From positions 248,001-312,000 of the forward strand of contig NZ_JAAXLS010000002.1 in assembly GCF_012328925.1 (NCBI RefSeq): a stretch of 64,000 nt of DNA. The letters run 5' to 3'. The position numbers were made by a program, and so were the translations under genes. Each line of letters begins with the position of its first letter. The stretch's first letter is position 1. The DNA comes from Amycolatopsis acididurans (GTDB lineage Bacteria; Actinomycetota; Actinomycetes; Mycobacteriales; Pseudonocardiaceae). The notes beneath the pieces are model-generated. The model ran no database searches and was not told the origin of the DNA. It saw only the letters and a program-made list of their open reading frames with translations. This document shows positions 16,617 to 24,227 of the stretch, piece after piece.

Positions 16617-17696
16617 ATGCGAAGATATCGGTGGTGGATCGGCGGCGGTGCGCTGCTGCTCGTGATGGGGCTGGTGGCCGTCTTCGTCTTCTCCGGGCCC
16701 GGAAACCCACCCGCGCCGCCGCGGCGGCCAGGTCCGCCGGGCACCGGCCCGCTCACGATCGTCACCGTCGGGGACAGCACCCTTTCCGGCGAGGGCGCGG
16801 GCGACTACACCGCCGACACCAACGGCACCAACGGCGACTGGTGCCACCGCTCACCCAACGCCGCGGTGTTCGAAACCGACGTGCCCGGTATCGCGGCGAA
16901 GGTGAATCTGGCGTGTTCGGGAGCCAACGCCGAACAGGTCGCGCTCGGCGACGTCAAGCAGTACGGCGAACCGTCCCAGGCGGGGCAACTCGCCGCGCTC
17001 GTCCGCAATCACCGGGTGGCCGCGGTGGTGATCGCGGTGGGCGCCAACGACGATCCGCATTTCTCCGAACTCGTCTCGGACTGTTTCCAGTCGTGGTTCG
17101 TCTCCGGGAACGTGCCGTGCAACACGGCGATCAAAACCACGTGGCAGTCGCGTGTCGACGCGATGGTGCCGAAGGTGGTCGCGGCCGTCACCGATGTGAA
17201 GAAGGTGCTGGCGCAGGCCGGTTACCTGCCCGAGGACTACCAGCTGGTGCTGCAGTCCTACGCCTCCCCGATCAGCCCGGACATCCCGGCGAACCTGCAG
17301 AACCTCAACGGGTGTCCTTTTCGGACAGAGGACCTGCGGTGGATGCGCGACCAGGGAGTGCCCGCGCTGTCCGCCGGCATGGCACGGGCCGCCGCCCAGA
17401 CCGGGGCACGCTTCCTGGATCTCTCGCGCGCCGGGCTCGGGCACGAGGCGTGCACCGGCGGCGCCGACCCGGGCAAGGAATGGTTCAGCAGGCTGACGCT
17501 CCAGCTCAACGACCTCGCCGACGCCCAGCGCGCCTCGCACGCACTACAGGAATCGTTCCACCCCAACGCGAACGGGCAAGCCGAGATCGGCCGGTGTCTT
17601 ACCGAGTTCCTCGCGAGCGCCACCGTGTCCGCGGCGTGCCTGTCCGGTTCCGACGGGAAGCTGCATCCCGCGGCGTCGCTGGCCGCGCCCCGGTAA
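16617..17696 (+). CDS. membrane-anchored or secreted SGNH/GDSL hydrolase
   Basis: The protein has 359 residues. An N-terminal hydrophobic helix (WWIGGGALLLVMGLVAVFVF, residues 6-25) and a proline-rich linker precede the hydrolase. Block I is GDSTLS (G52-S54 with the nucleophile Ser), the block II Gly lies in LACSGANAEQ, block III is VGANDD, and the catalytic His is in ESFHPNANG. It probably acts outside the cell as a lipase, esterase or carbohydrate esterase; the substrate is unknown. TAAACT (16603-16608) lies 8 bases before the ATG, and no Shine-Dalgarno is seen. GTG at 16611 is an alternative start. Confidence 0.85.
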   Translation: MRRYRWWIGGGALLLVMGLVAVFVFSGPGNPPAPPRRPGPPGTGPLTIVTVGDSTLSGEGAGDYTADTNGTNGDWCHRSPNAAVFETDVPGIAAKVNLACSGANAEQVALGDVKQYGEPSQAGQLAALVRNHRVAAVVIAVGANDDPHFSELVSDCFQSWFVSGNVPCNTAIKTTWQSRVDAMVPKVVAAVTDVKKVLAQAGYLPEDYQLVLQSYASPISPDIPANLQNLNGCPFRTEDLRWMRDQGVPALSAGMARAAAQTGARFLDLSRAGLGHEACTGGADPGKEWFSRLTLQLNDLADAQRASHALQESFHPNANGQAEIGRCLTEFLASATVSAACLSGSDGKLHPAASLAAPR

Positions 17697-17722
17697 GCGG
17701 GCCTGCGAGGAGGACTTCGCCC

Positions 17723-18261
17723 TTATCCGATGGTGCCGTAGGCCGGTTCACCGGCGGTGTCGTAGGCCAGGTGGAGCGTGCCGTTGGAGTAGCCGGTCGA
17801 TTCGATCAGGCGTAGCGCGGTGGGCGGCATCCCGTCCCCGAACACCTTCTTCCCGGTGCCGAGCACGACCGGGTCGACCCACAGGTCCAGCCGGTCGACA
17901 AGGCCGAAGCGCAGCAGCGACTGCACCAGGTTGAGGCTGCCGATGACGTGCACCTCCCGGTGGCGATCCTTCAGCGCGGCGACACTCTCCTCGATGGGCT
18001 GAGCCAGCAGTGCCGAGCCCTGCCAGGACGGCGGCGCGGTCAGGGCCAGAAGCCGGCGAACACGTCGTAGGTCCGGCGGCCGAGCAGCAGGGCGTCCATC
18101 GACCTGGCCGCCTCGAACCCGGCTTTGCCCGCCTCGGGGTCCAGGAACGGCGCGTGCCAGCCGCCGTGGCTGAAGCCGCCGTCGCGGTCCTCGTCGGGCT
18201 GTCCGGGCGACTGCCCCACCCCGTCCAGGGTCATGAACTCGGTGACGATCAGCGTGCCCAT
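17723..18261 (-). pseudogene. broken RibD/dihydrofolate-reductase-like gene
   Basis: The 5' part reads TLIVTEFMTLDGVGQSPG and later LLLGRRTYDVFAGFWP and then hits TGA (about 18040). The 3' part continues in another frame as IEESVAALKDRHREVHVIGS, then LNLVQSLLRFGLVDRLDLWV and GTGKKVFGDG. Both parts match one RibD C-terminal (YyaP/YwjB-like) reductase. About 20-30 residues between them are missing and the frame has changed, so no full product can be made. Reductases of this family use NADPH. Confidence 0.82.
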
Positions 18262-18349
18262 CGGTGGTTCCTCTCCTCGGTGCGTCTGTCGATCAGTGCA
18301 GACTCCGAGGTGGGCCGGAACTCATCGCGAAGCGGCGGCGGGCGACCGG

Positions 18350-18649
18350 CTAAAGGTCCAGCGCCGCGCGCAGGGCCACGTCCACCTGTTCCAGGGTCTC
18401 CTGGTCGACCTCCGCTACGCGTTCGACCAGCCAGGCGCGGTAGAGCCGGGTCAGGTAGAGCGTCGAGATCCAGTACCGGGAATCCAGCGGCACGCCGAGA
18501 ATGTCGCGGGGATCGTCGTCCAGCAGTTCGGTTCCCAGCAGCCACGGACGTTCCGACTCGTTCACACCGTCCGAGGACAGCAACAGCACCGTGCGCTCGC
18601 GGGCGGGCTGTACCGGGGGCCGGTAGGCCCAGACCTCACCCCTCCGCAC
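18350..18649 (-). CDS. MazF/PemK-like toxin
   Basis: The 99 residues start MRRGEVWAYRPP, the first strand of MazF-type endoribonucleases (RGEVW). TVLLLSSDGVNES and DSRYWISTLYLTRL follow where the second strand and catalytic region are expected. The family cleaves mRNA in the cytoplasm. Its GTG start overlaps the antitoxin end by 14 bases, the usual antitoxin-first order. The C-terminal half (VERVAEVDQETLEQVDVALR) has the helix that closes MazF proteins. Similarity is modest, so some doubt remains. Confidence 0.62.
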   Translation of the reverse strand: MRRGEVWAYRPPVQPARERTVLLLSSDGVNESERPWLLGTELLDDDPRDILGVPLDSRYWISTLYLTRLYRAWLVERVAEVDQETLEQVDVALRAALDL

Positions 18650-18860
18650 GCAGCTCCTTCTCCGCGGCGGCGAGTTCGGCCTCGTCCGCGGTGGCGTCCG
18701 CGACCGGCACCGGGCGCGCGTGGTACCCGGTGCGCACCGCCTCGCGGCGGGCGGCCTTCGACAACCACGACGACAGCGACACCCCGTGCGCCTTCGCGGC
18801 GCGTTCGGCGTACTCGATGGCCGCCGTGTCCAGGGACAGCGTGACCTTACGTGTTGCCAT
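18636..18860 (-). CDS. ribbon-helix-helix antitoxin
   Basis: The 74 residues open with MATRKVTLSLDTAAIEYAERAAKAHGVSLSSWLSKAA, split here as an RHH strand (KVTLSL) followed by two helices. An acidic tail (ATADEAELAAAEKELRAEG) could wrap the toxin. It would bind its own promoter and neutralise the downstream MazF-like protein. TACGAT (minus strand, 18868-18873) lies 7 bases before the ATG, so the transcript may be leaderless. Confidence 0.7.
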   Translation of the reverse strand: MATRKVTLSLDTAAIEYAERAAKAHGVSLSSWLSKAARREAVRTGYHARPVPVADATADEAELAAAEKELRAEG

Positions 18861-18879
18861 ACCTTTTATCGTACCCCAG

Positions 18880-19338
18880 CTACAGCTCAGGAGAACGGCC
18901 TTCGAACGGCGTGGACAGCACGACCGTGGTACGGGTCGAGACCTTCGCCGATTCCCGGATCCGCCGCAGCAGATCCTCCAGCGCCCGCGGCGAGGCGACC
19001 CGCACCAGCAGGATGTAGGACTCGTCCCCGGCAACCGAATAGCACGACTCGATCTCCCGGATGTGCTCCAGCCGCTGCGGGTAATCGTCCGGCGCCGCGG
19101 GATCGTTCGGCGTCAGCGAGATCAGTGCGGTCAGCGGCAGCCCGATCAGCTCACCATCCAGCTGCGCGGCGTACCCGCGGATCACGCCCCGCTGCTCCAG
19201 CCGCCGCACCCGCTGGTGCACGGCCGACACCGACAGCCCGACCCGTTCGGCCAGGTCGGTGAAACTGCACCGCCCATCGGACGCCAGCTCGCGCGCGATG
19301 GCCTGGTCCAGTGCTTCCAATGCGCCCGCGTCCGTCAT
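18880..19338 (-). CDS. Lrp/AsnC family transcriptional regulator
   Basis: This 152-residue protein has an N-terminal winged helix (LDQAIARELASDGRCSFTDL, then AERVGLSVSAVHQRVRRLEQ) and a C-terminal RAM/ligand-binding domain (ALISLTPNDPAAPDDYPQRL, SCYSVAGDESYILLVRV). Such regulators sense amino acids. Its ATG overlaps the stop of the M24 peptidase gene, so it is co-expressed with a peptide-degrading enzyme. A longer in-frame extension lies inside the peptidase gene and is rejected. Confidence 0.9.
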   Translation of the reverse strand: MTDAGALEALDQAIARELASDGRCSFTDLAERVGLSVSAVHQRVRRLEQRGVIRGYAAQLDGELIGLPLTALISLTPNDPAAPDDYPQRLEHIREIESCYSVAGDESYILLVRVASPRALEDLLRRIRESAKVSTRTTVVLSTPFEGRSPEL

Positions 19339-20480
19339 GAGCCGAGCACGACCAGCTCGTGCGGCCGGTTGTTGAGCGCCTCGGCGCCGTCCGCGGTGAC
19401 CACCACGATGTCCTCGATTCGCGCGCCCCACCGGCCCGGCTGGTAGATGCCCGGCTCGACGCTGAACGCCATCCCCGCCTCCAGCACGAGATCGTTCCCG
19501 TCGACGATGTAGGGCTCCTCGTGCACGTCGAGCCCGATGCCGTGCCCGGTGCGGTGGATGAAGTACTCGCCGTACCCGGCGTCGGCGATGATCGCGCGCG
19601 CCGCCTCGTCGATCTCCTGCGCGGTCGCACCCGGCCGCACCGCCTCGACCGCCGCGCGCTGCGCCCGCTGGAGCACCGCGTAGGTCCCGGCGACGTCGGC
19701 GTCGCGTGGCTCGCCGACCGCGTAGGTGCGGGTGGAGTCGGAGTTGTAGCCCTCGGGGATCGGGCCGCCGATGTCGATCACCACCACGTCACCGGACTCG
19801 ATGACCCGGTCGGACACGTCGTGGTGCGGGCTCGCGCCGTTGGGGCCGGACCCGACGATCACGAAGTCCGCGTGCGCATGCCCCTCCTCGACGATCGCCG
19901 CGGTGATGTCGGCGCCTACCTCGGCCTCGGTGCGCCCCGGCCGCAGCCACTCGCCCATCCTCGCGTGGACGCGGTCGATCGCCGCGCCCGCCCGCCGCAG
20001 CGCGTCGATCTCCGCGGCGTCCTTGCGCATCCGCAGTTCACGCACCACCGGGCCGGCCAGGGTCTGCTCGGCCTCACCCAGCGCGGCGCGGAACGCCAGC
20101 ACGTGCAGGGCGGCGGTGTTGTCGCTGACCGCGACCCGGCCCGGTTTGCCGAGCCGGTCGGCCACCAGCCGGTACGGGTCATCGCCGTCGACCCACGTCA
20201 CGACGTCGATGCCGAGCTCGTCGGCGGGCACGTGCGTGTAGCCGGGCGCCTCCAGTTTGGGGACCACGAGCGCCGGCACCCCGTCGGCCGCGGGCAGGAC
20301 CAGCGCGGTGAGCCGCTCGAAGGAGCCGCCGGCCTCGCCGATCAGGTACCGCAGATCCGAGCCCGGCGCGATGAGCAGGGCGTCGGTCTCGGCGTCCGCG
20401 GCGGCCGCGCGGGCGCGGTCCAGCCGGGCGCGCAGGGTGGCGGGTTCCAGCGCGGGGGTTCGTGGTGAACGGCTCGACAT
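19335..20480 (-). CDS. M24 family Xaa-Pro aminopeptidase-like protein
   Basis: This 381-residue protein has a creatinase-like N-domain and a C-terminal pita-bread fold. The five metal ligands are visible: Asp in VVVIDIGGP, Asp in NSDSTRTYAVG, His in FIHRTGHGIGLDVHE, Glu in AFSVEPGIY and Glu in GARIEDIVVV. It would remove N-terminal residues ahead of proline. The ATG at 20480 is preferred over an upstream TTG because TAGGCT (minus strand, 20487-20492) lies exactly 6 bases upstream. It is followed by the Lrp gene with a 4-base overlap. Confidence 0.92.
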   Translation of the reverse strand: MSSRSPRTPALEPATLRARLDRARAAAADAETDALLIAPGSDLRYLIGEAGGSFERLTALVLPAADGVPALVVPKLEAPGYTHVPADELGIDVVTWVDGDDPYRLVADRLGKPGRVAVSDNTAALHVLAFRAALGEAEQTLAGPVVRELRMRKDAAEIDALRRAGAAIDRVHARMGEWLRPGRTEAEVGADITAAIVEEGHAHADFVIVGSGPNGASPHHDVSDRVIESGDVVVIDIGGPIPEGYNSDSTRTYAVGEPRDADVAGTYAVLQRAQRAAVEAVRPGATAQEIDEAARAIIADAGYGEYFIHRTGHGIGLDVHEEPYIVDGNDLVLEAGMAFSVEPGIYQPGRWGARIEDIVVVTADGAEALNNRPHELVVLGS

Positions 20481-20543
20481 GGCCAAAGCCTATCTGGCGT
20501 GCTCTTCCCACGCCGTGTGCTCCCACGGCTCTAGGCTGTCGTC

Positions 20544-21470
20544 GTGACGCTAGCCTTGCTGGACTCCGCGAGCCTGTATTTCCGGTCGTTCTACGCGCTG
20601 CCCGAGTCGATGACCGCGCCCGACGGGACGCCGGTCAACGCCGTGCGCGGCTTCGCCGACACGATCGCGCGGATCATCACCGACCGGCGGCCGACGCGGC
20701 TCGTGGCGTGCCTGGACGCCGACTGGCGGCCGCGGTTTCGCGTGGATCTGCTGCCCAGCTACAAGGCGCATCGGGTGGCGGACCCGCGGGAGAACGTCGA
20801 GGAAGTGCCCGACACGCTCACCCCGCAGGTGCCGATCATCCTCGAGCTGCTGGAGGCGTTCGGCCTGGCCACCGCCGAAGCCGAGGGCTACGAGGCCGAC
20901 GACGTCATCGGCGCGCTCACCGCGCGCGAGAAGGCCGATCCGGTCGAGGTGATCACCGGGGACCGCGACCTGTTCCAGCTGGTGCGCACCGAACCCGCAC
21001 CGGCGTCGGTGATCTACGTCGGCAAGGGCTGGGCCAAGGCGGAGGTGCTCGGTCCCGCCGAGGTGGCCGAGCGCTACGGCGTGCCCAAGGACAGCGCGGG
21101 CCCGGCCTACGCCGACATGGCCGCACTGCGCGGCGATCCCTCCGACGGCCTTCCCGGGGTGGCGGGCATCGGCGAGAAGACGGCCGCGAAGCTGATCACC
21201 CAGTTCGGGTCGCTGGAGGCACTGGTCGAGGCGGCCAGGACCAGCAGCCGCGACCTTCCGCTGAAGATGCGGCTCAAACTGACCGGCGCCGAGGACTACC
21301 TGTCGGTCGCGCCGACGGTGGTCCGGGTCGCCACCGACGCTCCGGTGGTGATGTCGGGCTCCGACGCGGTACCCGCCGAACCCGCGGACCCGGACCGGAT
21401 CGCCGAACTGTCCGAACGCTGGAACCTCGGCGGCTCGGTCAAGCGGCTGCTCGCCGCACTGGACCGCTAG
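20544..21470 (+). CDS. 5'-3' exonuclease (FEN-like, PolA N-terminal type)
   Basis: This 308-residue stand-alone 5'-3' exonuclease has acidic metal sites in LALLDSASLYFRSFYALPE, CLDADWRPRFR, AEGYEADDVIGAL and VEVITGDRDLFQL. The H3TH DNA-binding motif is GDPSDGLPGVAGIGEKTAAKLI. It would remove flaps or RNA primers. It has no polymerase domain. GTG follows TAGGCT (20532-20537) by 6 bases. The divergent M24 gene has the same arrangement, giving a compact two-way leaderless promoter. Its stop overlaps the GPP34 stop in CTAG. Confidence 0.92.
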   Translation: MTLALLDSASLYFRSFYALPESMTAPDGTPVNAVRGFADTIARIITDRRPTRLVACLDADWRPRFRVDLLPSYKAHRVADPRENVEEVPDTLTPQVPIILELLEAFGLATAEAEGYEADDVIGALTAREKADPVEVITGDRDLFQLVRTEPAPASVIYVGKGWAKAEVLGPAEVAERYGVPKDSAGPAYADMAALRGDPSDGLPGVAGIGEKTAAKLITQFGSLEALVEAARTSSRDLPLKMRLKLTGAEDYLSVAPTVVRVATDAPVVMSGSDAVPAEPADPDRIAELSERWNLGGSVKRLLAALDR

Positions 21471-22105
21471 CCTCCGGCCGCGGCCGCGGCGCGCTGCGAG
21501 GAGATGGCCCGGTGCAGCGCACGGGCGATGGGTTCGATCCGCTCCCCCAGCTTCCCGATCCGGTCGCCGTAGCGCCGCCGGTCGCGTCCACTGAGCGCGA
21601 CCCGCAGCTGACCGGCGGACGCGAGCGCCGCCAGCGCCGCGACGTCCGGTTCGACCCGGTACGCCGGTTCCGAACCACGCACCGCCCTGCCGACCCGTTC
21701 GTGGATCCGCCGCGCGCTCGCGGTCTCGCGAAGGGCGATGCGCGTGTACGGGATCAGCCCGAGCGCGCGTTTGCGCTCCAGCTTGACCACGTGGGCCTCG
21801 GCGAGCTGATTCCGCACGGCGAGGTAGGTCTGCCGCCGGCCCTTGCAGATCCAGCGGCGCCACGACTTCGGCCCGCTCTGCGAGACCAGCTCCCACACGT
21901 CCATCAGCACGGGATCCAGCTGCCCGGGATAACCACCGGCGATGGGCTTGCCGCGCTCGTCGCCGAGATGTCCATTGAGGACAAGGTCGGCGAGCGTGGC
22001 GGCGCGCAGCAGATAGCCGAGCTCGCCGCGGGCGGTGAGCTTTCCGCACTGCGGGTCGAACGCGAGCAGGAACATCTGTGCGGGCAGGGTTTCAGGCGCT
22101 TTCAT
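21467..22105 (-). CDS. GPP34 (GOLPH3/Vps74-like) phosphoprotein
   Basis: This 212-residue protein matches the bacterial GPP34 family. LPAQMFLLAFDPQCGKL near the start, RGELGYLLRAATLADLVLNG, and a basic helical C-terminal half all fit. Eukaryotic GOLPH3 binds phosphoinositides and cargo. The bacterial role is unknown, with membrane association the best guess. It is the last gene of an operon with an RHH protein (14-base overlap) and an SPFH protein. Confidence 0.82.
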   Translation of the reverse strand: MKAPETLPAQMFLLAFDPQCGKLTARGELGYLLRAATLADLVLNGHLGDERGKPIAGGYPGQLDPVLMDVWELVSQSGPKSWRRWICKGRRQTYLAVRNQLAEAHVVKLERKRALGLIPYTRIALRETASARRIHERVGRAVRGSEPAYRVEPDVAALAALASAGQLRVALSGRDRRRYGDRIGKLGERIEPIARALHRAISSQRAAAAAGG

Positions 22106-22316
22106 CGACGTCTCCGTCCGTTGTGGACTTGCGCGGGCGACCCGGCCCGCGTATCCGTCCTACGTCCCGGGGCAGCCGCCCCGCGTCGGCCAGTGCCTTG
22201 CGCAGCAGAAACTCGATCTGCGCGTTGGTGCTGCGCAGCTCGTCGGCCGCCCAGCGCGCCAGCGCGTCGTGTACGGCCGGGTCGAGCCGCAGCAGGATCT
22301 TCTTGCGCTCGGCCAC
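22092..22316 (-). CDS. small Arc/ribbon-helix-helix protein
   Basis: The 74 residues open KKILLRLDPAVHDALARWA, an RHH strand and first helix, followed by the second helix NAQIEFLLRKAL. The tail is basic (GPGRPRKS). It is probably a small DNA-binding protein that may regulate its own operon. It starts (GTG) 3 bases after the SPFH stop and overlaps GPP34, so translation is likely coupled. A toxin partner is not evident. Confidence 0.72.
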   Translation of the reverse strand: MAERKKILLRLDPAVHDALARWAADELRSTNAQIEFLLRKALADAGRLPRDVGRIRGPGRPRKSTTDGDVDESA

Positions 22317-22319
22317 GGG

Positions 22320-23222
22320 CTAGGCGTACAGCGTCCCGGTGTTGACCACCGGCTGGGTGTCGCGGTCACCGACGAGCACGACCATCAGGTTGCTCACCAT
22401 CGCCGCCTTCCGTTCCTCGTCCAGATCGACCACGTCGTGCTCGGCGAGCCGCTCCAGCGCCATCTCCACCATGCCCACGGCGCCCTCGACGATGCGCTGG
22501 CGCGCCGCCACGACCGCGCCCGCCTGCTGACGGCGCAGCATCGCCTGTGCGATCTCCGGCGCGTAGGCCAGGTGCGTGATACGTGATTCGATGACCTTCA
22601 CGCCCGCCGACGCGACCCGCGCGGCGATCTCCTCGCTCAGCTTCTCGGTGATCTCGTCGGCGTTGTCCCGCAGGGAAAGCTTGCCGTTGTCGTGCGTGTC
22701 GTAGGGGTAGGCGTTGGCGATGTGGCGTACGGCCGTCTCGGTCTGGATCGCGACGAACTCCACGAAATCGTCCACTTCGAACAGTGCCTGCGCGGTGTCC
22801 GAGACCTGCCACACCACCACGGCGGCCATTTCGATCGGGTTGCCGTCCGCGTCGTTGACCTTGGCCACGTCGGTCTCGTGGTTGCGGATCCTGGTCGACA
22901 CCCGCGTGCGCACCGTGAGCGGATTGACCCACTGCAACCCGTCCTTGCGCAGGGTGCCCACGTACCGGCCCAGCAGCTGCACGACGCGCGCCTCCCCCGG
23001 CGCGACCGGCGTCAGCCCCAGCAGCGAGAACGCCGAGGCCAGCGCGAGCAACCCGCCGACCACGAGGAGCACGACGCTGGCCTGCACCGCCCCCACGACG
23101 ACCAGCGCGATCCCGGCCGCGACCGCGAGTACCAGCACCCCGAGCATCAGGAAGCCCGGCACGGCCCGCACGACGCGTTCACGTGTGCGCGGAGTGGGCA
23201 TTTCCACTGCTGTCTCTGTCAT
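22320..23222 (-). CDS. SPFH/band 7 (stomatin-like) membrane protein
   Basis: This 300-residue protein has two N-terminal hydrophobic segments ([20 protein letters not shown] and [20 protein letters not shown], about residues 24-68) and then a complete SPFH domain. [40 protein letters not shown] and [20 protein letters not shown] are typical. Members scaffold membrane microdomains. It heads the SPFH-RHH-GPP34 operon, with GAGGGG before the ATG. It diverges from an ABC exporter. Confidence 0.88.
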   Translation of the reverse strand: MTETAVEMPTPRTRERVVRAVPGFLMLGVLVLAVAAGIALVVVGAVQASVVLLVVGGLLALASAFSLLGLTPVAPGEARVVQLLGRYVGTLRKDGLQWVNPLTVRTRVSTRIRNHETDVAKVNDADGNPIEMAAVVVWQVSDTAQALFEVDDFVEFVAIQTETAVRHIANAYPYDTHDNGKLSLRDNADEITEKLSEEIAARVASAGVKVIESRITHLAYAPEIAQAMLRRQQAGAVVAARQRIVEGAVGMVEMALERLAEHDVVDLDEERKAAMVSNLMVVLVGDRDTQPVVNTGTLYA

Positions 23223-23271
23223 TTTCCGTTCCCCTCAGATCTACCGGTGGCTTGCGCCCCCACATCGACGG

Positions 23272-23288
23272 TAGCATAGTGATATCAC
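23272..23288. promoter_or_regulatory. bidirectional -10 box with adjacent perfect palindrome
   Basis: TAGCAT (23272-23277, plus strand) and TATGCT (minus strand, 23273-23278) overlap by five bases. A perfect 10-bp palindrome, GTGATATCAC, follows at 23279-23288. The element sits between the SPFH operon and the divergent ABC transporter and could let one regulator control both. Confidence 0.5.
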
Positions 23289-23315
23289 ATTTTTCGGCAC
23301 TGAGGGGAGCACGAG

Positions 23316-24227
23316 ATGAGCGAACGCCTGCTCGAGATAGACGATCTCAGCAAGCGCTACGGCACCACGATCGCTTTGCAGAACCTGACCTTCGACGTCC
23401 GCGCGGGCGAGCTGTTCGGCTTCGTGGGCAGCAACGGCGCCGGCAAGACCACGGCCATGCGCATCGTGCTGGGAGTGCTCGCCGCCGATGGGGGCACCGT
23501 GCGCTGGGCCGGGAAGCCGGTCACCCTCGACACCCGCAGGCTCATCGGCTACATGCCGGAGGAACGTGGCCTCTACCCGCGCATGAAGGTCGGCGAACAG
23601 CTGACCTACCTGGCGCGGCTGCACGGGATGTCGATACCGGCGGCGCGCCGGTCGGTGGACGAATGGACCGAACGGCTCGGGGTGGCCTCGCGCCGCGACG
23701 ACGAGGTGCAGAAACTCAGCCTCGGCAACCAGCAGCGTGTGCAGCTCGCCGCCGCGCTCGTGCACGACCCGCAGATACTGGTACTGGACGAGCCGTTCTC
23801 CGGGCTCGACCCGGTGGCCGTCGACGTGATGAGCGACGTCCTGCGGGAGAAGGCCGCCGCCGGGGTGCCCGTCGTCTTCTCCAGCCACCAGCTCGATCTG
23901 GTGGAGCGGCTGTGCGACCGCGTCGGCATCATCCGAAATGGACGGATGGTCGCCTGCGGCACCGGCGACGAGCTGCGTGCGGGTGGCGCCGTCCGGGTCG
24001 TCGTGGAGGCGCCGCAAGCGCCCGCCGGCTGGGCGGACGCGCTGCCCGGTGTGAAGGTGCTCGCCCGGCGGGGCGCCCGCACCGAACTGGAACTCGGCGA
24101 CGGCGCCGACGACCAGAAGGTGCTCACCACCGCACTGGCCACCGGGCCGGTGCACGAGTTCGCCCGGCGGCGGCCGTCGCTGACCGAGCTGTTCCGCAAC
24201 GTCGTCACTCAGGAGGTGGCCCGATGA
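23316..24227 (+). CDS. ABC transporter ATP-binding protein (NatA-like)
   Basis: This 303-residue ATPase has Walker A GSNGAGKTT near residue 43, signature LSLGNQQRVQLAAALV, Walker B ILVLDEPFSGLDPVA and the H-loop in VFSSHQLDLVERL. The C-terminal 80 residues are the extension seen in NatA/DrrA-like exporters. It powers the membrane partner encoded next, whose ATG overlaps its stop by 4 bases. GAGGGGAGC precedes the ATG. The complex probably exports ions, peptides or drugs, but the substrate is not shown. Confidence 0.92.
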   Translation: MSERLLEIDDLSKRYGTTIALQNLTFDVRAGELFGFVGSNGAGKTTAMRIVLGVLAADGGTVRWAGKPVTLDTRRLIGYMPEERGLYPRMKVGEQLTYLARLHGMSIPAARRSVDEWTERLGVASRRDDEVQKLSLGNQQRVQLAAALVHDPQILVLDEPFSGLDPVAVDVMSDVLREKAAAGVPVVFSSHQLDLVERLCDRVGIIRNGRMVACGTGDELRAGGAVRVVVEAPQAPAGWADALPGVKVLARRGARTELELGDGADDQKVLTTALATGPVHEFARRRPSLTELFRNVVTQEVAR

